Of a DNA stretch of 32,148 nucleotides, positions 9,653 to 20,140 are shown in pieces (within the stretch, counting starts at the first letter, position 1; each line of letters begins with the position of its first letter). This DNA is from Bacteroidetes bacterium GWF2_29_10 (lineage in GTDB: Bacteria; Bacteroidota; Bacteroidia; Bacteroidales; GWE2-29-8), in contig MEOD01000025.1 of NCBI GenBank assembly GCA_001768555.1, positions 1-32,148 on the forward strand. Reading direction: 5' to 3'. The position numbers and the translations under genes were made by a program. The notes under the pieces are model-generated. The model did not search any database. It had not been told where the DNA came from and worked only from the letters and a program-made list of their open reading frames with translations.

Positions 9653-9687
9653 ATTCGCAAAATTACGAATAATATTTTAATTATCAA
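9653..9687 (-). promoter_or_regulatory. Promoter and putative ArsR operator of the ars-like cassette
   Basis: Minus strand: TTG (9687-9685), 19 nt, TAATTTTG (9665-9658). The -7 box is flanked exactly by ATTCG (9670-9666) and CGAAT (9657-9653). ATG is at 9634. Confidence 0.65.
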
Positions 9688-9708
9688 AATAAATATAAAT
9701 TCAAGGAA

Positions 9709-9769
9709 TCCTAAAATAAGTTTACCCAGTTTTTTTATAATTTTATTTTTGTGTAAACCTATTTTAGGA
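9709..9769. repeat. Inverted-repeat (MITE/IS-end-like) element, copy 2
   Basis: TCCTAAAATAAGTTTAC (9709-9725) and GTAAACCTATTTTAGGA (9753-9769); same arms and orientation as copy 1. Confidence 0.85.
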
Positions 9770-9976
9770 CGAAACATTATGAAAACAAGAAATAATTGAT
9801 AATGGATAATTTCATTTATTACAAATATTTCAAAACCTTGGAGATTAATAATAAAAATGTAGATATTTGCGATTTTTTTTAATATAGTACGATTTTTTAA
9901 CAAAAATCTGTTTATTTAATTGTTTATTTATACTTTTGCTCTCAATTTATTAAACATTAATCAATTCAACAAAGTC

Positions 9977-11872
9977 ATGAATCAAGGTAATAACCAAGAT
10001 AACGAAGGTAAAGATCTTAATCTTATTGATTTATTCCCTCCTATAAGTACAGAAGAATGGGAAAAACAAATAATGATCGACCTAAAAGGTGCAGACTATG
10101 ATAAAAAACTTATTTGGCACACATTGGACGGTTTTAAAGTAAAACCATACTATCAAGAAGAAGACCTGAAAAGTTTAGAACATTTAAACTCTAACCCTAA
10201 TGGATATCCTTTTGTTAGAGGTATAAAGACAAAAGATAATAACTGGGAAATTAGACAAGACATATATGCTGATGATATTGAAAAAATTAATGAACAAGCT
10301 TTAATTGCAATATCAAAAGGCGTAGTTTCGCTCGGATTAAGAGCAAAAAAAGTAACAAACAAAGAACAAATGCAGCAATTGCTTAAAGGAATTGATCTTA
10401 GTAAAATTGCAATAAATTTTACTTCCTCTTTTTCTTATCCTGCAATTCTTGATTTGTTTATTTCTGAAATAAAACGTCAAGGTATTGATGAAAAATTAGT
10501 ACGTGGTTCTTTTAATTTTGACCCAATAAGTTATTTGCTTCTTCATGGAGATTATTACACAACAAAAGATAATAATTTTGTTGAAGCATCATACATGTTA
10601 AAAAAAGTCAAAGAACTTCTTCCTTCTTTTAAAGCTATAACCATTGGAGGAAGTTATATTCATAATGCAGGAGCTTCTGTTGTTCAAGAAATATCATTTT
10701 GTTTAGCATCTGGTTGTGAATACATCAATATGCTAATGGGTAAAGGACATAAAGTGGATGATATTGTTAATGCTATAACATTCAATATGTCTTCAGGCAC
10801 TTCGTATTTTATGGAAATAGCTAAAATAAGAGCTATTCGTTATCTTTGGGCTAAAATAGTTGAACAGTATAATCCTTCTAGTGAAAATGCAATGAAAATG
10901 AATATACATGCATCATGTTCACTTTGGAATAAAACAATGTATGATCCTTATGGTAATGTATTAAGAACTACAACCGAAACAATGTCCGCTGTTATTGCAG
11001 GGGTTCAATCTATAAACGTTGCTCCTTTTGATATTACATATAAAGAACCTGACGAATTTTCTCAACATATAGCTCGGAATGTTCAACTTATTCTTAAGCA
11101 TGAGTCATACATGGACAAAATAATTGACCCTGCTGCAGGATCTTATTATATAGAAAATCTAACCAATCTTTTAATAGAAAATTCATGGAAATTGTTTTTA
11201 ACAATAGATGAAAAGGGTGGTTTTTTAAAAGCTATAGAAGAAAATTTTATTCAATCAGAAATAGAAAATATTGCTCTTAAAAGAGATATTGATATTGCCT
11301 CAAGAAAAACAACTGTTCTTGGAGTTAATCAATATCCTAATGTTACAGAAAAAATTGCAAATAATGTACAACCTAATTATAATCTATTTAAAACATCTCA
11401 AAAAACTTCAAAGTATAAAACACTTAGACGATATAGAGGTGCTTTTGCTTTTGAAGAAATACGATTAAATGTTGAAAAATTAGAAAAGATTCCTTCTGTT
11501 TTCCTGTTTTCTTATGGTAACGTTTCTATGAGAATTGCTAGAGCTACTTTTATCAGTAACTTCTTTGGTTGCATCGGTTTTAATATTATAAATTATACAT
11601 CCCCTTGCAATATTGAAGAAGGTGTTGACGAGTTTTTAAAATCAAAAGCAGAAATAATTGTTATCTGTAGCTCTGATGAAGAATACGCATCAATTGGTGT
11701 TGAATTGCCTAAATTACTAAAAGAGAAAGGAAGTAAGGCTAAAATAGTTATTGCAGGAAATCCAATAGAAATTATTGACACATTGAAAAATGCAGGAGTT
11801 GACGACTTTATTCATGCTAAACTTAATGCACTTGAAACTCTTAATAGCTACTACAATCAATTTGCTAACTAA
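9977..11872 (+). CDS. mutA: Methylmalonyl-CoA mutase small (beta) subunit
   Basis: 'FPPISTEEWEKQIMIDLKGADYDKKLIWHTLDGFKVKPYY', 'RIARATFISNFFG', degenerate C-terminal B12-like domain, next to mutB. Start moved from 9920 to 9977 because a TACTTTTG -7-like box (9931-9938) lies inside the longer ORF. Confidence 0.92.
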   Translation: MNQGNNQDNEGKDLNLIDLFPPISTEEWEKQIMIDLKGADYDKKLIWHTLDGFKVKPYYQEEDLKSLEHLNSNPNGYPFVRGIKTKDNNWEIRQDIYADDIEKINEQALIAISKGVVSLGLRAKKVTNKEQMQQLLKGIDLSKIAINFTSSFSYPAILDLFISEIKRQGIDEKLVRGSFNFDPISYLLLHGDYYTTKDNNFVEASYMLKKVKELLPSFKAITIGGSYIHNAGASVVQEISFCLASGCEYINMLMGKGHKVDDIVNAITFNMSSGTSYFMEIAKIRAIRYLWAKIVEQYNPSSENAMKMNIHASCSLWNKTMYDPYGNVLRTTTETMSAVIAGVQSINVAPFDITYKEPDEFSQHIARNVQLILKHESYMDKIIDPAAGSYYIENLTNLLIENSWKLFLTIDEKGGFLKAIEENFIQSEIENIALKRDIDIASRKTTVLGVNQYPNVTEKIANNVQPNYNLFKTSQKTSKYKTLRRYRGAFAFEEIRLNVEKLEKIPSVFLFSYGNVSMRIARATFISNFFGCIGFNIINYTSPCNIEEGVDEFLKSKAEIIVICSSDEEYASIGVELPKLLKEKGSKAKIVIAGNPIEIIDTLKNAGVDDFIHAKLNALETLNSYYNQFAN

Positions 11873-11902
11873 TTTGTAACCCTATAATCTAAATAAAATA
11901 TT

Positions 11903-14059
11903 ATGAAACCAGATTTTAAAAATGTTAATATAAAGAAAAATAGTTCACAAGGGTTAGGTTTTAATGAATGGGAAAACCAAAACAATATAAATAAAGAATG
12001 GATTACTCCTGAACAAATACCCGTTAAACCTGTTTATGGTGCTGAAGATTTGCAAAATATGCAACACTTAAATTATGCCGCAGGATTACCTCCTTATTTG
12101 AGAGGACCTTATTCCACTATGTATGTGATGAAACCTTGGACAATTAGACAATATGCTGGATTTTCTACCGCAGAAGAATCTAATGCTTTTTATAGAAGAA
12201 ATCTTGCCTCTGGGCAAAAGGGTCTCTCTGTTGCTTTTGACCTAGCAACACATAGAGGTTATGATTCAGACCATGAAAGAGTTGTTGGCGACGTCGGGAA
12301 AGCTGGAGTAGCAATAGATTCTATTCTTGACATGAAAGTGCTTTTTGATCAAATTCCTCTTGATAAAATGTCTGTATCAATGACAATGAATGGAGCCGTT
12401 CTTCCTATTTTGGCTTTTTACATTATTGCTGCTGAAGAACAAGGGGTATCTCCAGAAAAACTTATAGGAACAATACAAAATGATATACTAAAAGAATTTA
12501 TGGTGCGAAATACATACATATATCCACCTATTCCTTCTATGCGAATTATTGCAGATATATTTGAATACACATCTAAGTTCATGCCTAAGTTTAACTCAAT
12601 TAGCATTAGTGGTTATCACATGCAAGAAGCTGGTGCTACTGCAGATATTGAATTAGCTTATACGCTTGCTGATGGACTTGAATATCTCAGAGCTGGAATT
12701 AAAGCTGGTATTGATATTGACAACTTTGCGCCTCGCCTTTCTTTCTTTTGGGCTATAGGGATGAATCATTTTATGGAAATAGCAAAAATGAGAGCAGCTC
12801 GTATGCTATGGGCTAAAATTGTTAAACAATTTAATCCTAAAAATACGAAATCTCTCGCATTAAGAACTCACTGCCAAACATCTGGTTGGAGTCTTACTGA
12901 ACAAGACCCTTACAACAACATTGCAAGAACCGCGATAGAAGCAATGGCTGCAGCTTTAGGTCATACTCAGTCTTTACACACTAATGCTCTTGATGAAGCA
13001 ATTGCACTACCTACTGATTTCTCTGCTCGTATTGCTCGTAACACTCAAATATTTATTCAAGAAGAAACAAATGTTTGTAAATCTATTGACCCTTGGGCTG
13101 GTTCATACTATGTAGAATCTTTAACTGAAGAGTTGGCAGAAAAGGCATGGAAACTTATTGAAGAAGTTGAAGAACTTGGAGGAATGGCTAAGGCTATTGA
13201 AACAGGATTACCTAAAATGAGGATAGAAGAAGCGGCTGCTCGAAAACAAGCTCGTATTGATTCCGAAAATGATATTATTGTTGGATTAAATAAATACAAA
13301 CTTGACAAAGAACAACCTCTTGAAATTCTTGAAGTTGACAATACCGTTGTTCGTGAATCACAATTAGAGAGATTAAAAAAACTTAAAGCAGAAAGAAATA
13401 ATGAAGATGTTGCTATTGCTCTTAAGGCTATAACTGATGCTTGCAAAAACGAAAATGGAAACCTTTTAGAGCTTGCCGTTGATGCTGCGAGAAAAAGAGC
13501 TACACTTGGTGAAATTTCTGATGCTTGCGAAGAAGTTTATGGTCGATATAAAGCTGTTATTAAATCTATTTCAGGTGTTTATGCTATGGAAATAAAAGAT
13601 GATCAACAATATAAAACTGCAAAATTATTATCTGATAAATTTGCAGAAATGGAAGGTCGAAGACCTCGTATTATGATTGCCAAAATGGGACAAGATGGAC
13701 ATGACAGAGGAGCTAAAGTTGTAGCAACAGGATATGCCGACTTGGGTTTTGACGTTGATATTGGACCTCTTTTTCAAACTCCTCAAGAAGCAGCTAAACA
13801 AGCAGTAGAAAATGATGTGCATATCTTAGGAGTATCTAGTCTTGCAGCTGGTCATAAAACTTTAATACCTCAAGTTATTTCAGAACTAAAAAAACTTGGA
13901 CGTGAAGACATTATGATTATTGCTGGTGGCGTTATTCCTCACCAAGATTATGAATTTCTATATGAACAAGGAGTTATGGCTATATTTGGACCTGGTTCTA
14001 AAATTACAGAAGCTGCAATTAAAATTCTTGAAATACTTATTGATTCAAGAAAAGAATAA
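11903..14059 (+). CDS. mutB: Methylmalonyl-CoA mutase large (alpha) subunit
   Basis: '[47 protein letters not shown]', B12-binding '[15 protein letters not shown]', '[16 protein letters not shown]'. Confidence 0.97.
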   Translation: MKPDFKNVNIKKNSSQGLGFNEWENQNNINKEWITPEQIPVKPVYGAEDLQNMQHLNYAAGLPPYLRGPYSTMYVMKPWTIRQYAGFSTAEESNAFYRRNLASGQKGLSVAFDLATHRGYDSDHERVVGDVGKAGVAIDSILDMKVLFDQIPLDKMSVSMTMNGAVLPILAFYIIAAEEQGVSPEKLIGTIQNDILKEFMVRNTYIYPPIPSMRIIADIFEYTSKFMPKFNSISISGYHMQEAGATADIELAYTLADGLEYLRAGIKAGIDIDNFAPRLSFFWAIGMNHFMEIAKMRAARMLWAKIVKQFNPKNTKSLALRTHCQTSGWSLTEQDPYNNIARTAIEAMAAALGHTQSLHTNALDEAIALPTDFSARIARNTQIFIQEETNVCKSIDPWAGSYYVESLTEELAEKAWKLIEEVEELGGMAKAIETGLPKMRIEEAAARKQARIDSENDIIVGLNKYKLDKEQPLEILEVDNTVVRESQLERLKKLKAERNNEDVAIALKAITDACKNENGNLLELAVDAARKRATLGEISDACEEVYGRYKAVIKSISGVYAMEIKDDQQYKTAKLLSDKFAEMEGRRPRIMIAKMGQDGHDRGAKVVATGYADLGFDVDIGPLFQTPQEAAKQAVENDVHILGVSSLAAGHKTLIPQVISELKKLGREDIMIIAGGVIPHQDYEFLYEQGVMAIFGPGSKITEAAIKILEILIDSRKE

Positions 14060-14073
14060 AATTTATATCTATA

Positions 14074-14141
14074 AAGTATTCTAAAAAAAGAAACCCGATT
14101 CATTTAAATACTAATGAATCGGGTTTCTTTTTAGAATACTT
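14074..14141. terminator. Long bidirectional intrinsic terminator between convergent genes
   Basis: AAGTATTCTAAAAAAAGAAACCCGATTCATT / AATGAATCGGGTTTCTTTTTAGAATACTT: about 29 paired bases with a 2-nt length difference in the A/T tract. Confidence 0.9.
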
Positions 14142-14150
14142 GGTATAATT

Positions 14151-14705
14151 TCAATTTTTATTTGTTAGATTATAATTTTCAGGATACCTAGCTATTTTAC
14201 CTTTATAATAATTTTGAATTGTTTGAATATCTTTTTCGAAATCTCCTGTAGGGTAAAATATAGTTTCAAAACCTATTTCTTTTTTGCCATAATCAATACA
14301 ATTTAAAACAATTGGAATCTGAGCTTTAATTGCTATTTGATAAAACCCTTTTTTCCATGATTTAACTAATTTACGCGTTCCTTCAGGCGTTATTATAATA
14401 ACAAAACTTTCTTGTTTATTATAAATATCAACAACTTGATCTACTACATTTATTGCATTTTTTCTATCAACAGGAATAGCGCCTAGCCATTTTAGTATTA
14501 AATTTAATGGGAAAAAAAATAATTCTTTTTTTATCATAAATTTAGCCTTAACCTGATATACACTTAAAGCTATTCGTCCTATAATAAAATCCCAATTACT
14601 TGTATGTGGTGCTGAAATTATAATAAATTTGTTTAATTCTTTAAAAGAAAATGGTTTGACTTTCCACCCAAAGATGCTTAATATAAATTTACAAATAAAT
14701 TTCAT
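14151..14705 (-). CDS. 1-acyl-sn-glycerol-3-phosphate acyltransferase-like (PlsC superfamily)
   Basis: 'IIISAPHTSNWDFIIGRIAL' (HX4D) and 'IITPEGTRK' motifs. Confidence 0.88.
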   Translation of the reverse strand: MKFICKFILSIFGWKVKPFSFKELNKFIIISAPHTSNWDFIIGRIALSVYQVKAKFMIKKELFFFPLNLILKWLGAIPVDRKNAINVVDQVVDIYNKQESFVIIITPEGTRKLVKSWKKGFYQIAIKAQIPIVLNCIDYGKKEIGFETIFYPTGDFEKDIQTIQNYYKGKIARYPENYNLTNKN

Positions 14706-14715
14706 ATTTACAATA

Positions 14716-15675
14716 TTATTTTTTTAACCAATTTTTTATTTCTGTTTCATTTAATTCTTTATAATTAGGCATATATTTTACAATACAATCTTCAACTAAA
14801 AATATTTTAGGAAGTTCAGCATTGGTTAACATAAGAAATTCTTGACCAAAAAATAAAAAATAAGGAATGTTAGAATATTTCGTTTTTGAAAAAAAAGGCT
14901 TTTTCTCTTTTTCTTCTCCATTCAGTATGTAATATATTGGAAAATCAGGATTTTCATTTTTTAGTAAATTTATTTTATTTGCGGCCATAATGCAATGAGG
15001 GCAAGTTAGACTCATAAATGCAACTATTACTTTACCTTTGCGAACTTCAAATGTTGGAGGTTTGTTTTTTTTATTTTTACTATTATACAACACATCTAGA
15101 TTAAGTTTTTTATTTCCTTCTATTTTGACCATTTCATAATCATAAAAAATATCCAAAGGTTTTATAACGTGAGGAATAATAACAGAAATGATAATTATAT
15201 AAATTACAACCCATTTATCTATTTTAAAAAACTCTACAGGCTTGTAAAATAGATATAATAATAAAAGAATAATCAGCATTACTGCATTCTTATAAATACT
15301 TTCCAATGGAGTCATTTCTATCGCTTGTCCAAAACAGCCACAATTCCCTTCATTTCCTTTTAAAAGTATATAAATAGCAAGATATATAGTAAAAAATAAT
15401 AGCATTCCTGATGTTAAAAGGTATGTTATTCGCTTTAATTTGAAATTGATAATTATTAAAAACCCTAATAAAAATTCAAAACTGATAACTAACCTCGCCA
15501 TTATGGGAGATGTCATCCAATTTCCTATACCATTTTCTATAAATATATACTCAAATGGTTCTATTGGATATAATTTAGTATATCCAGAATATAAAAAAGT
15601 TAGTCCAAAAATAAAATTTATAATAAAAAATATTAAAAAAACAGGACTTTTAAATAATGCTAATTTTGTTTTCAT
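14716..15675 (-). CDS. MauE/DoxX-like membrane protein fused to a C-terminal thioredoxin-like domain
   Basis: 'FGLTFLYSGYTKLYPIEPFEYIF', 'GNEGNCGCFGQAIEMTPLESIYKNAVMLI', and periplasmic 'VAFMSLTCPHCIMAANKINLL'. Confidence 0.8.
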   Translation of the reverse strand: MKTKLALFKSPVFLIFFIINFIFGLTFLYSGYTKLYPIEPFEYIFIENGIGNWMTSPIMARLVISFEFLLGFLIIINFKLKRITYLLTSGMLLFFTIYLAIYILLKGNEGNCGCFGQAIEMTPLESIYKNAVMLIILLLLYLFYKPVEFFKIDKWVVIYIIIISVIIPHVIKPLDIFYDYEMVKIEGNKKLNLDVLYNSKNKKNKPPTFEVRKGKVIVAFMSLTCPHCIMAANKINLLKNENPDFPIYYILNGEEKEKKPFFSKTKYSNIPYFLFFGQEFLMLTNAELPKIFLVEDCIVKYMPNYKELNETEIKNWLKK

Positions 15676-15689
15676 AAACTAAAATATAA

Positions 15690-15725
15690 AAAAAAAGACA
15701 TTCAAAAAAATGAATGTCTTTTTTT
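15690..15725. terminator. Intrinsic terminator
   Basis: 15-bp stem AAAAAAAGACATTCA (15690-15704) / TGAATGTCTTTTTTT (15711-15725), 6-nt loop. Confidence 0.85.
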
Positions 15726-15743
15726 AATACAAAATAACGAAAT

Positions 15744-15974
15744 TTATTTAATAACGCAATTGTATTTGTAATAAGAAGAAGAAGAAGATAATGCTTCGCA
15801 AGCATCAGTTGCTTTTTTCTTAGTATCTTTAATTGTAAATTCATAAGTAGAAGCTTCAACACCTGTATAAGATGAATCATAAGTATAAGTACATGCACAA
15901 GTATGATCTTTTTTACAAGCTACGAATCCAATTGCAAATAAAGCAACGATAGATAAAGATAAAAATTTTTTCAT
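15744..15974 (-). CDS. Small predicted lipoprotein
   Basis: 76 aa 'MKKFLSLSIVALFAIGFVACKKDHTCACTYTYDSS' with lipobox and Cys-rich N-terminus; preceded by an AT-rich intergenic region. Confidence 0.7.
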   Translation of the reverse strand: MKKFLSLSIVALFAIGFVACKKDHTCACTYTYDSSYTGVEASTYEFTIKDTKKKATDACEALSSSSSYYKYNCVIK

Positions 15975-16284
15975 TTTTTAATTAGTTTAAGTTTAACAAT
16001 TAATTTTGCGTCAAAGATAAAACAAAAAATAATACCTCCAAAAAATATTTTATGTTTTTTTCTATTTATATTGATTAAATGTATTTAAAATATTGATTAT
16101 AAAAAAAATACATAAAGAAAAATTTATTAAAAAATACAAATATTCTAAACCTTGTAATAAAATTACCTCTCCATTGATGTAAATAAAATTCATATTTTTA
16201 ATAATTTATCTGAAACTTTTTTTACATATATTTCTTTATAAAGCCATAAATATTTTAACTTTGAATATTATTTTAAATTATAGA

Positions 16285-18789
16285 ATGACTCAACTTACAT
16301 TATTTGCAGATATAATTCTCCCTATTGCTGCACCAATAGCATATACATATCGAGTTCCTCTTATGCTTAATGATTTTGTTTGCATTGGGAAGCGTGTTGT
16401 AGTTCAATTTGGGAAACATAAGATATACACAGGAATAATATTAAAAATTCATACAAATCCTCCAAAAACGGGAGATGCAAAATATATTTTATCAGTAACA
16501 GATGATCTTCCTCTTGTTACAGAAGCTAATTTGAAATTCTGGCAATGGATTTCAGATTATTATCTTTGCACTTTAGGAGAGGTTATGTCTGCGGCATTAC
16601 CATCTTCACTAAAGCTAACGAGTGAAACAAAAATTGTTTTAAATAAATATGCAGATCAACAGGATGTCGTAAATTTAGATGATAAAGAATATCTTATTTG
16701 GGAGGGTCTTTCTATAAAAGGAGAACTATCTATTAAAAATGTAGCTGATATACTTGGAATAATTAACCCAATGCCATATATCAAAAAACTTATAGAGAAA
16801 AATATTATTAACACCGTAGAAAATATTATAGATAACTATAAGCCAAAAACAGAAACGATAGTTGAGCTAACAGAAAAGTACAAAAGTGACCAAACTTTGC
16901 TAAAGGATTTATTTGAAAATCTTGAAAAAAAAGCCCCAAAACAGCTAAGTCTAATTATGAATATAATTTATAATGAAAATAGAAATAAAGTATCAGGGAA
17001 TAATATAAATCTTCAGCAACTTTTAAAGGATAGTAATAGTAATCAGACGGCATTAAATACTCTTAAGAAGAAAGGTATTGTTGAAACAAAAATAATAAAT
17101 GTATCCCGAATAAATCAAAAAGACGAAAAGTATAAACAAATTGATTTTACATTATCAGAAATACAGAATACTGCATATAATCAAATTAATGAAAAGTTTA
17201 AAGAAAAAGATGTAGTATTGCTTCATGGAATAACAGGTAGCGGGAAAACAGAAATATATATAAAACTTATAGAAGATACAATAAAACAAAACAAACAAGT
17301 ACTTTATCTCCTTCCAGAAATAGCGCTAACAAGTCAAATAATAATTAGACTTAAGAAGTATTTTGGGAATGACATAGGTGTATATCATTCTAAGTTCAAT
17401 GAAAATGAAAGATTAGAAATATGGCACAGCGTTGTTAATAAAGAAAATACAAAAAACGCCCACTTTAAGTTTAATAAAATAATACTTGGAGCTCGCTCTG
17501 CAATATTTTTGCCTTTTGATAATTTAGGGCTTATTATTGTTGATGAAGAACATGACCCTTCGTACAAGCAAAATAATCCTGCTCCAAGATATAATGCACG
17601 TGATACTGCTATTTATTTAGCAAAACTATATACTGCTAAAACATTACTCGGCTCGGCTACCCCATCTATTGAGACCTATTATAATGCTAAAGCAAATAAG
17701 TATGCAATAGTAGAATTATCAAAAAGATACAATGATGTAAAACTACCTGAAATACTTATTGCAGATATTAAAGAAGAAACAGAAAGTGGCACAATGAAAT
17801 CTCATTTTACTTTTAAGCTTTTTCACCATATACAAAAAGCTTTAAAAGCAAAAGAGCAAATAATTCTCTTTCAAAACAGGCGAGGATATGCTCCTAAATT
17901 AGAATGTGATATATGCAATTGGGTTTTACATTGCAGACAATGTGATGTTATTATGACTTATCATAAAAATACAAACCAATTTAAATGTCATTATTGTGGA
18001 TATGTAACGTCTCCTCCTTTAAAATGTCCTGAATGCACTTCTGTTGAATTAAAACTAAAAGGGTTTGGTACTGAAAAATTAGAAGATGAAATGCCAACAT
18101 TTTTTCCTGAAGCAAAAATTGGAAGAATGGATTTAGATTCTACTAGAAGCAAAAACTCTTATCATAAAATATTATCTGATTTTGATGAGAAAAAAATAGA
18201 TATTCTTATAGGAACACAGATGATTAGTAAAGGACTTGACTTTGACAACGTAAGTTTAGTTGGCGTTCTTAATGCTGACAGTATGTTAGCTTTTCCTGAT
18301 TTTAGAGCTAACGAAAGAAGTTTTCAATTAATAACACAGGTTACAGGACGTTCTGGTCGAACAAAAAGGGGAATTAGTATTATTCAAACAAAAAGCCCAA
18401 ACAATCAAATAATACAACAAATTATTAAAAACGACTATATCAATTTTTATAATAACGAAATCCTTAAACGAGAAACATACAACTACCCCCCCTTTTATAG
18501 GTTAATAAATATCACATTCAAACATAAGGATATTAACAAACTTCATAAAGCTGCATCATATCTTGCAGATAATCTTAAAGACGCATTAGGAAATAAGCGA
18601 ATACTAGGACCAGAAATACCAATTATTTCTAAAATAAATAATGAGTATATTAAATGTATATTAGTCAAAATTGACAAAGATATTTCTATAACAAAAACTA
18701 AACAATTAATAGTAAACTATATTAATAATACTTTAACAATTAATGATTATAAACCTTTGCGTATTTTTATTGATGTTGACCCTTATTAG
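16285..18789 (+). CDS. priA: Primosomal protein N' (replication restart helicase)
   Basis: 'LLHGITGSGKTEIYIKLI', 'IIVDEEHDPSYKQ', zinc-binding 'CDICNWVLHCRQCDVIMTYHK..FKCHYCGY..CPEC', 'LIGTQMISKGLDFDNVSLVGVLNAD'. Start moved to 16285 (MTQLTLFADIIL); a TAACTTTG box at 16256-16263 overlaps the ORF-track start. Confidence 0.96.
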   Translation: MTQLTLFADIILPIAAPIAYTYRVPLMLNDFVCIGKRVVVQFGKHKIYTGIILKIHTNPPKTGDAKYILSVTDDLPLVTEANLKFWQWISDYYLCTLGEVMSAALPSSLKLTSETKIVLNKYADQQDVVNLDDKEYLIWEGLSIKGELSIKNVADILGIINPMPYIKKLIEKNIINTVENIIDNYKPKTETIVELTEKYKSDQTLLKDLFENLEKKAPKQLSLIMNIIYNENRNKVSGNNINLQQLLKDSNSNQTALNTLKKKGIVETKIINVSRINQKDEKYKQIDFTLSEIQNTAYNQINEKFKEKDVVLLHGITGSGKTEIYIKLIEDTIKQNKQVLYLLPEIALTSQIIIRLKKYFGNDIGVYHSKFNENERLEIWHSVVNKENTKNAHFKFNKIILGARSAIFLPFDNLGLIIVDEEHDPSYKQNNPAPRYNARDTAIYLAKLYTAKTLLGSATPSIETYYNAKANKYAIVELSKRYNDVKLPEILIADIKEETESGTMKSHFTFKLFHHIQKALKAKEQIILFQNRRGYAPKLECDICNWVLHCRQCDVIMTYHKNTNQFKCHYCGYVTSPPLKCPECTSVELKLKGFGTEKLEDEMPTFFPEAKIGRMDLDSTRSKNSYHKILSDFDEKKIDILIGTQMISKGLDFDNVSLVGVLNADSMLAFPDFRANERSFQLITQVTGRSGRTKRGISIIQTKSPNNQIIQQIIKNDYINFYNNEILKRETYNYPPFYRLINITFKHKDINKLHKAASYLADNLKDALGNKRILGPEIPIISKINNEYIKCILVKIDKDISITKTKQLIVNYINNTLTINDYKPLRIFIDVDPY

Positions 18790-18805
18790 TAGAAATATGT
18801 GGTGG

Positions 18806-20020
18806 TTATCTTGTTTGTTCGTTTGCAGAAGGTCTTTGGTAAATACTTAGTTCAAACAAACTGCAAATAGCAATTACATGCTCGAAAATATCATTTTGAA
18901 TAATTTCATATTCTTTCCAAACAATTGTGTTGGCAAAAGCATATATTTCTAAAGGAAGACCAAAATCATTAGGTTGTAACATTCTAACAAACATGATTGC
19001 TTCTTTATCTATATTTTTATTATTATTCAAGAAATACTCAATATAATATATTAATAATTTTAAATTAGTTAAATCCTTATCTGCTTCAATCCTATTGGTT
19101 ATTTGACTTGAAAATTCTTTTGTGCGCTCTGTATTCTTTAATTTTTCGTATAAATCATTATCACAAAATTTGATTGTCTTAACATCAATAAAAAGCGAAC
19201 GCTTAATCCGCCTTCGTCCTGCATTTACCATGCCTCTCCAATTTTGAAAAGGTTCTGTAATGAGTGTGTACGTTGGAACACTACTGATGGTATTATCAAA
19301 ATTTTTAACCTTTACTGTTGTTAAGTTTATCTCCATTACATCTCCATCAACATTATACTTATTCATCGAAATCCAATCTCCTGGTCTTAACATGTCATTG
19401 ATTGATAATTGTATGCTTGCTGCAAGTCCAGTCAAAACATCTTTAAAAACAATCATCATAACGGCAGTTAAAGCACCTAAACCTCCTATAAGATACATTG
19501 GAGATTTGTTTAAAAGAATGGATAATATTATTATTCCTGCGATAAAATTAATTATTATTTTTATTATTTGAATGTATCCCTTAATAGTTTTATACTTTGA
19601 TACTTCAAATGTTAAATAAATTTCGTGTATTGCATTAAGAAAAGCATCAATAGTTATAACAATGACAACTATTAAATATATTTTTGAAATACCTTGAATT
19701 ATTAAAATTAAGCTATCATTATCTGAAAATCCAATTACCGAGAAAAAATAAATAATCAATATTGGGGCTAGATGTGATAACCTATGAAAAACTTTTTTTT
19801 GTAAAAATATATCATCATACGTATTAGTAGTATTCTTTACAACCTTTTTCAATACTCTAATAATAACCTTTTTAACTATATAATTAGAAATAATAGCTAT
19901 TATTAATGTTAATGCAATAACTAAGGCATCTTTTAAAAATAAAGCTAATGATTGATTAATACCTGTGTTTATAAACCAATTACTTGCAAAATCTCCAATA
20001 ATTATTTTTAATGTTTCCAT
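18806..20020 (-). CDS. Mechanosensitive ion channel family protein (MscS/YbdG-like)
   Basis: 'LIGGLGALTAVMMIVFKDVLTGLAASIQLSINDMLRPGDWISM' and 'VMEINLTTVKVKNFDNTISSVPTYTLITEPFQNWRGM'. Confidence 0.92.
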   Translation of the reverse strand: METLKIIIGDFASNWFINTGINQSLALFLKDALVIALTLIIAIISNYIVKKVIIRVLKKVVKNTTNTYDDIFLQKKVFHRLSHLAPILIIYFFSVIGFSDNDSLILIIQGISKIYLIVVIVITIDAFLNAIHEIYLTFEVSKYKTIKGYIQIIKIIINFIAGIIILSILLNKSPMYLIGGLGALTAVMMIVFKDVLTGLAASIQLSINDMLRPGDWISMNKYNVDGDVMEINLTTVKVKNFDNTISSVPTYTLITEPFQNWRGMVNAGRRRIKRSLFIDVKTIKFCDNDLYEKLKNTERTKEFSSQITNRIEADKDLTNLKLLIYYIEYFLNNNKNIDKEAIMFVRMLQPNDFGLPLEIYAFANTIVWKEYEIIQNDIFEHVIAICSLFELSIYQRPSANEQTR

Positions 20021-20140
20021 TACCTCTTTTATTTAACTTATTAATCAACAAAACTTGTTTGTTTTCCAAAATTATTATAAAATTTTTATTACTACAAAGA
20101 AATTGCATTTTATTTAAACTTAACAACAAATATAATTTAT

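Noticed and set aside
9586-9903. 105 aa minus-strand ORF over the ars promoter
   Set aside because: Low-complexity Ile/Lys-rich translation, overlaps arsR and the IR element, no recognisable domain.
9776-9976. Cobalamin riboswitch upstream of mutAB
   Set aside because: No B12-box-like or GC-rich structured sequence was visible in this AT-rich interval.
13108-13446. 112 aa antisense ORF in mutB
   Set aside because: Shadow ORF of a highly conserved CDS.
15650-15898. 82 aa minus-strand ORF overlapping the small lipoprotein
   Set aside because: Alternate frame of the lipoprotein gene with Leu-rich artefactual translation.
18486-18492. C7 homopolymer in priA as a phase-variation tract
   Set aside because: It encodes Pro-Pro in the 'YNYPPFYRL' motif typical of PriA; a frameshift would inactivate a core replication gene.
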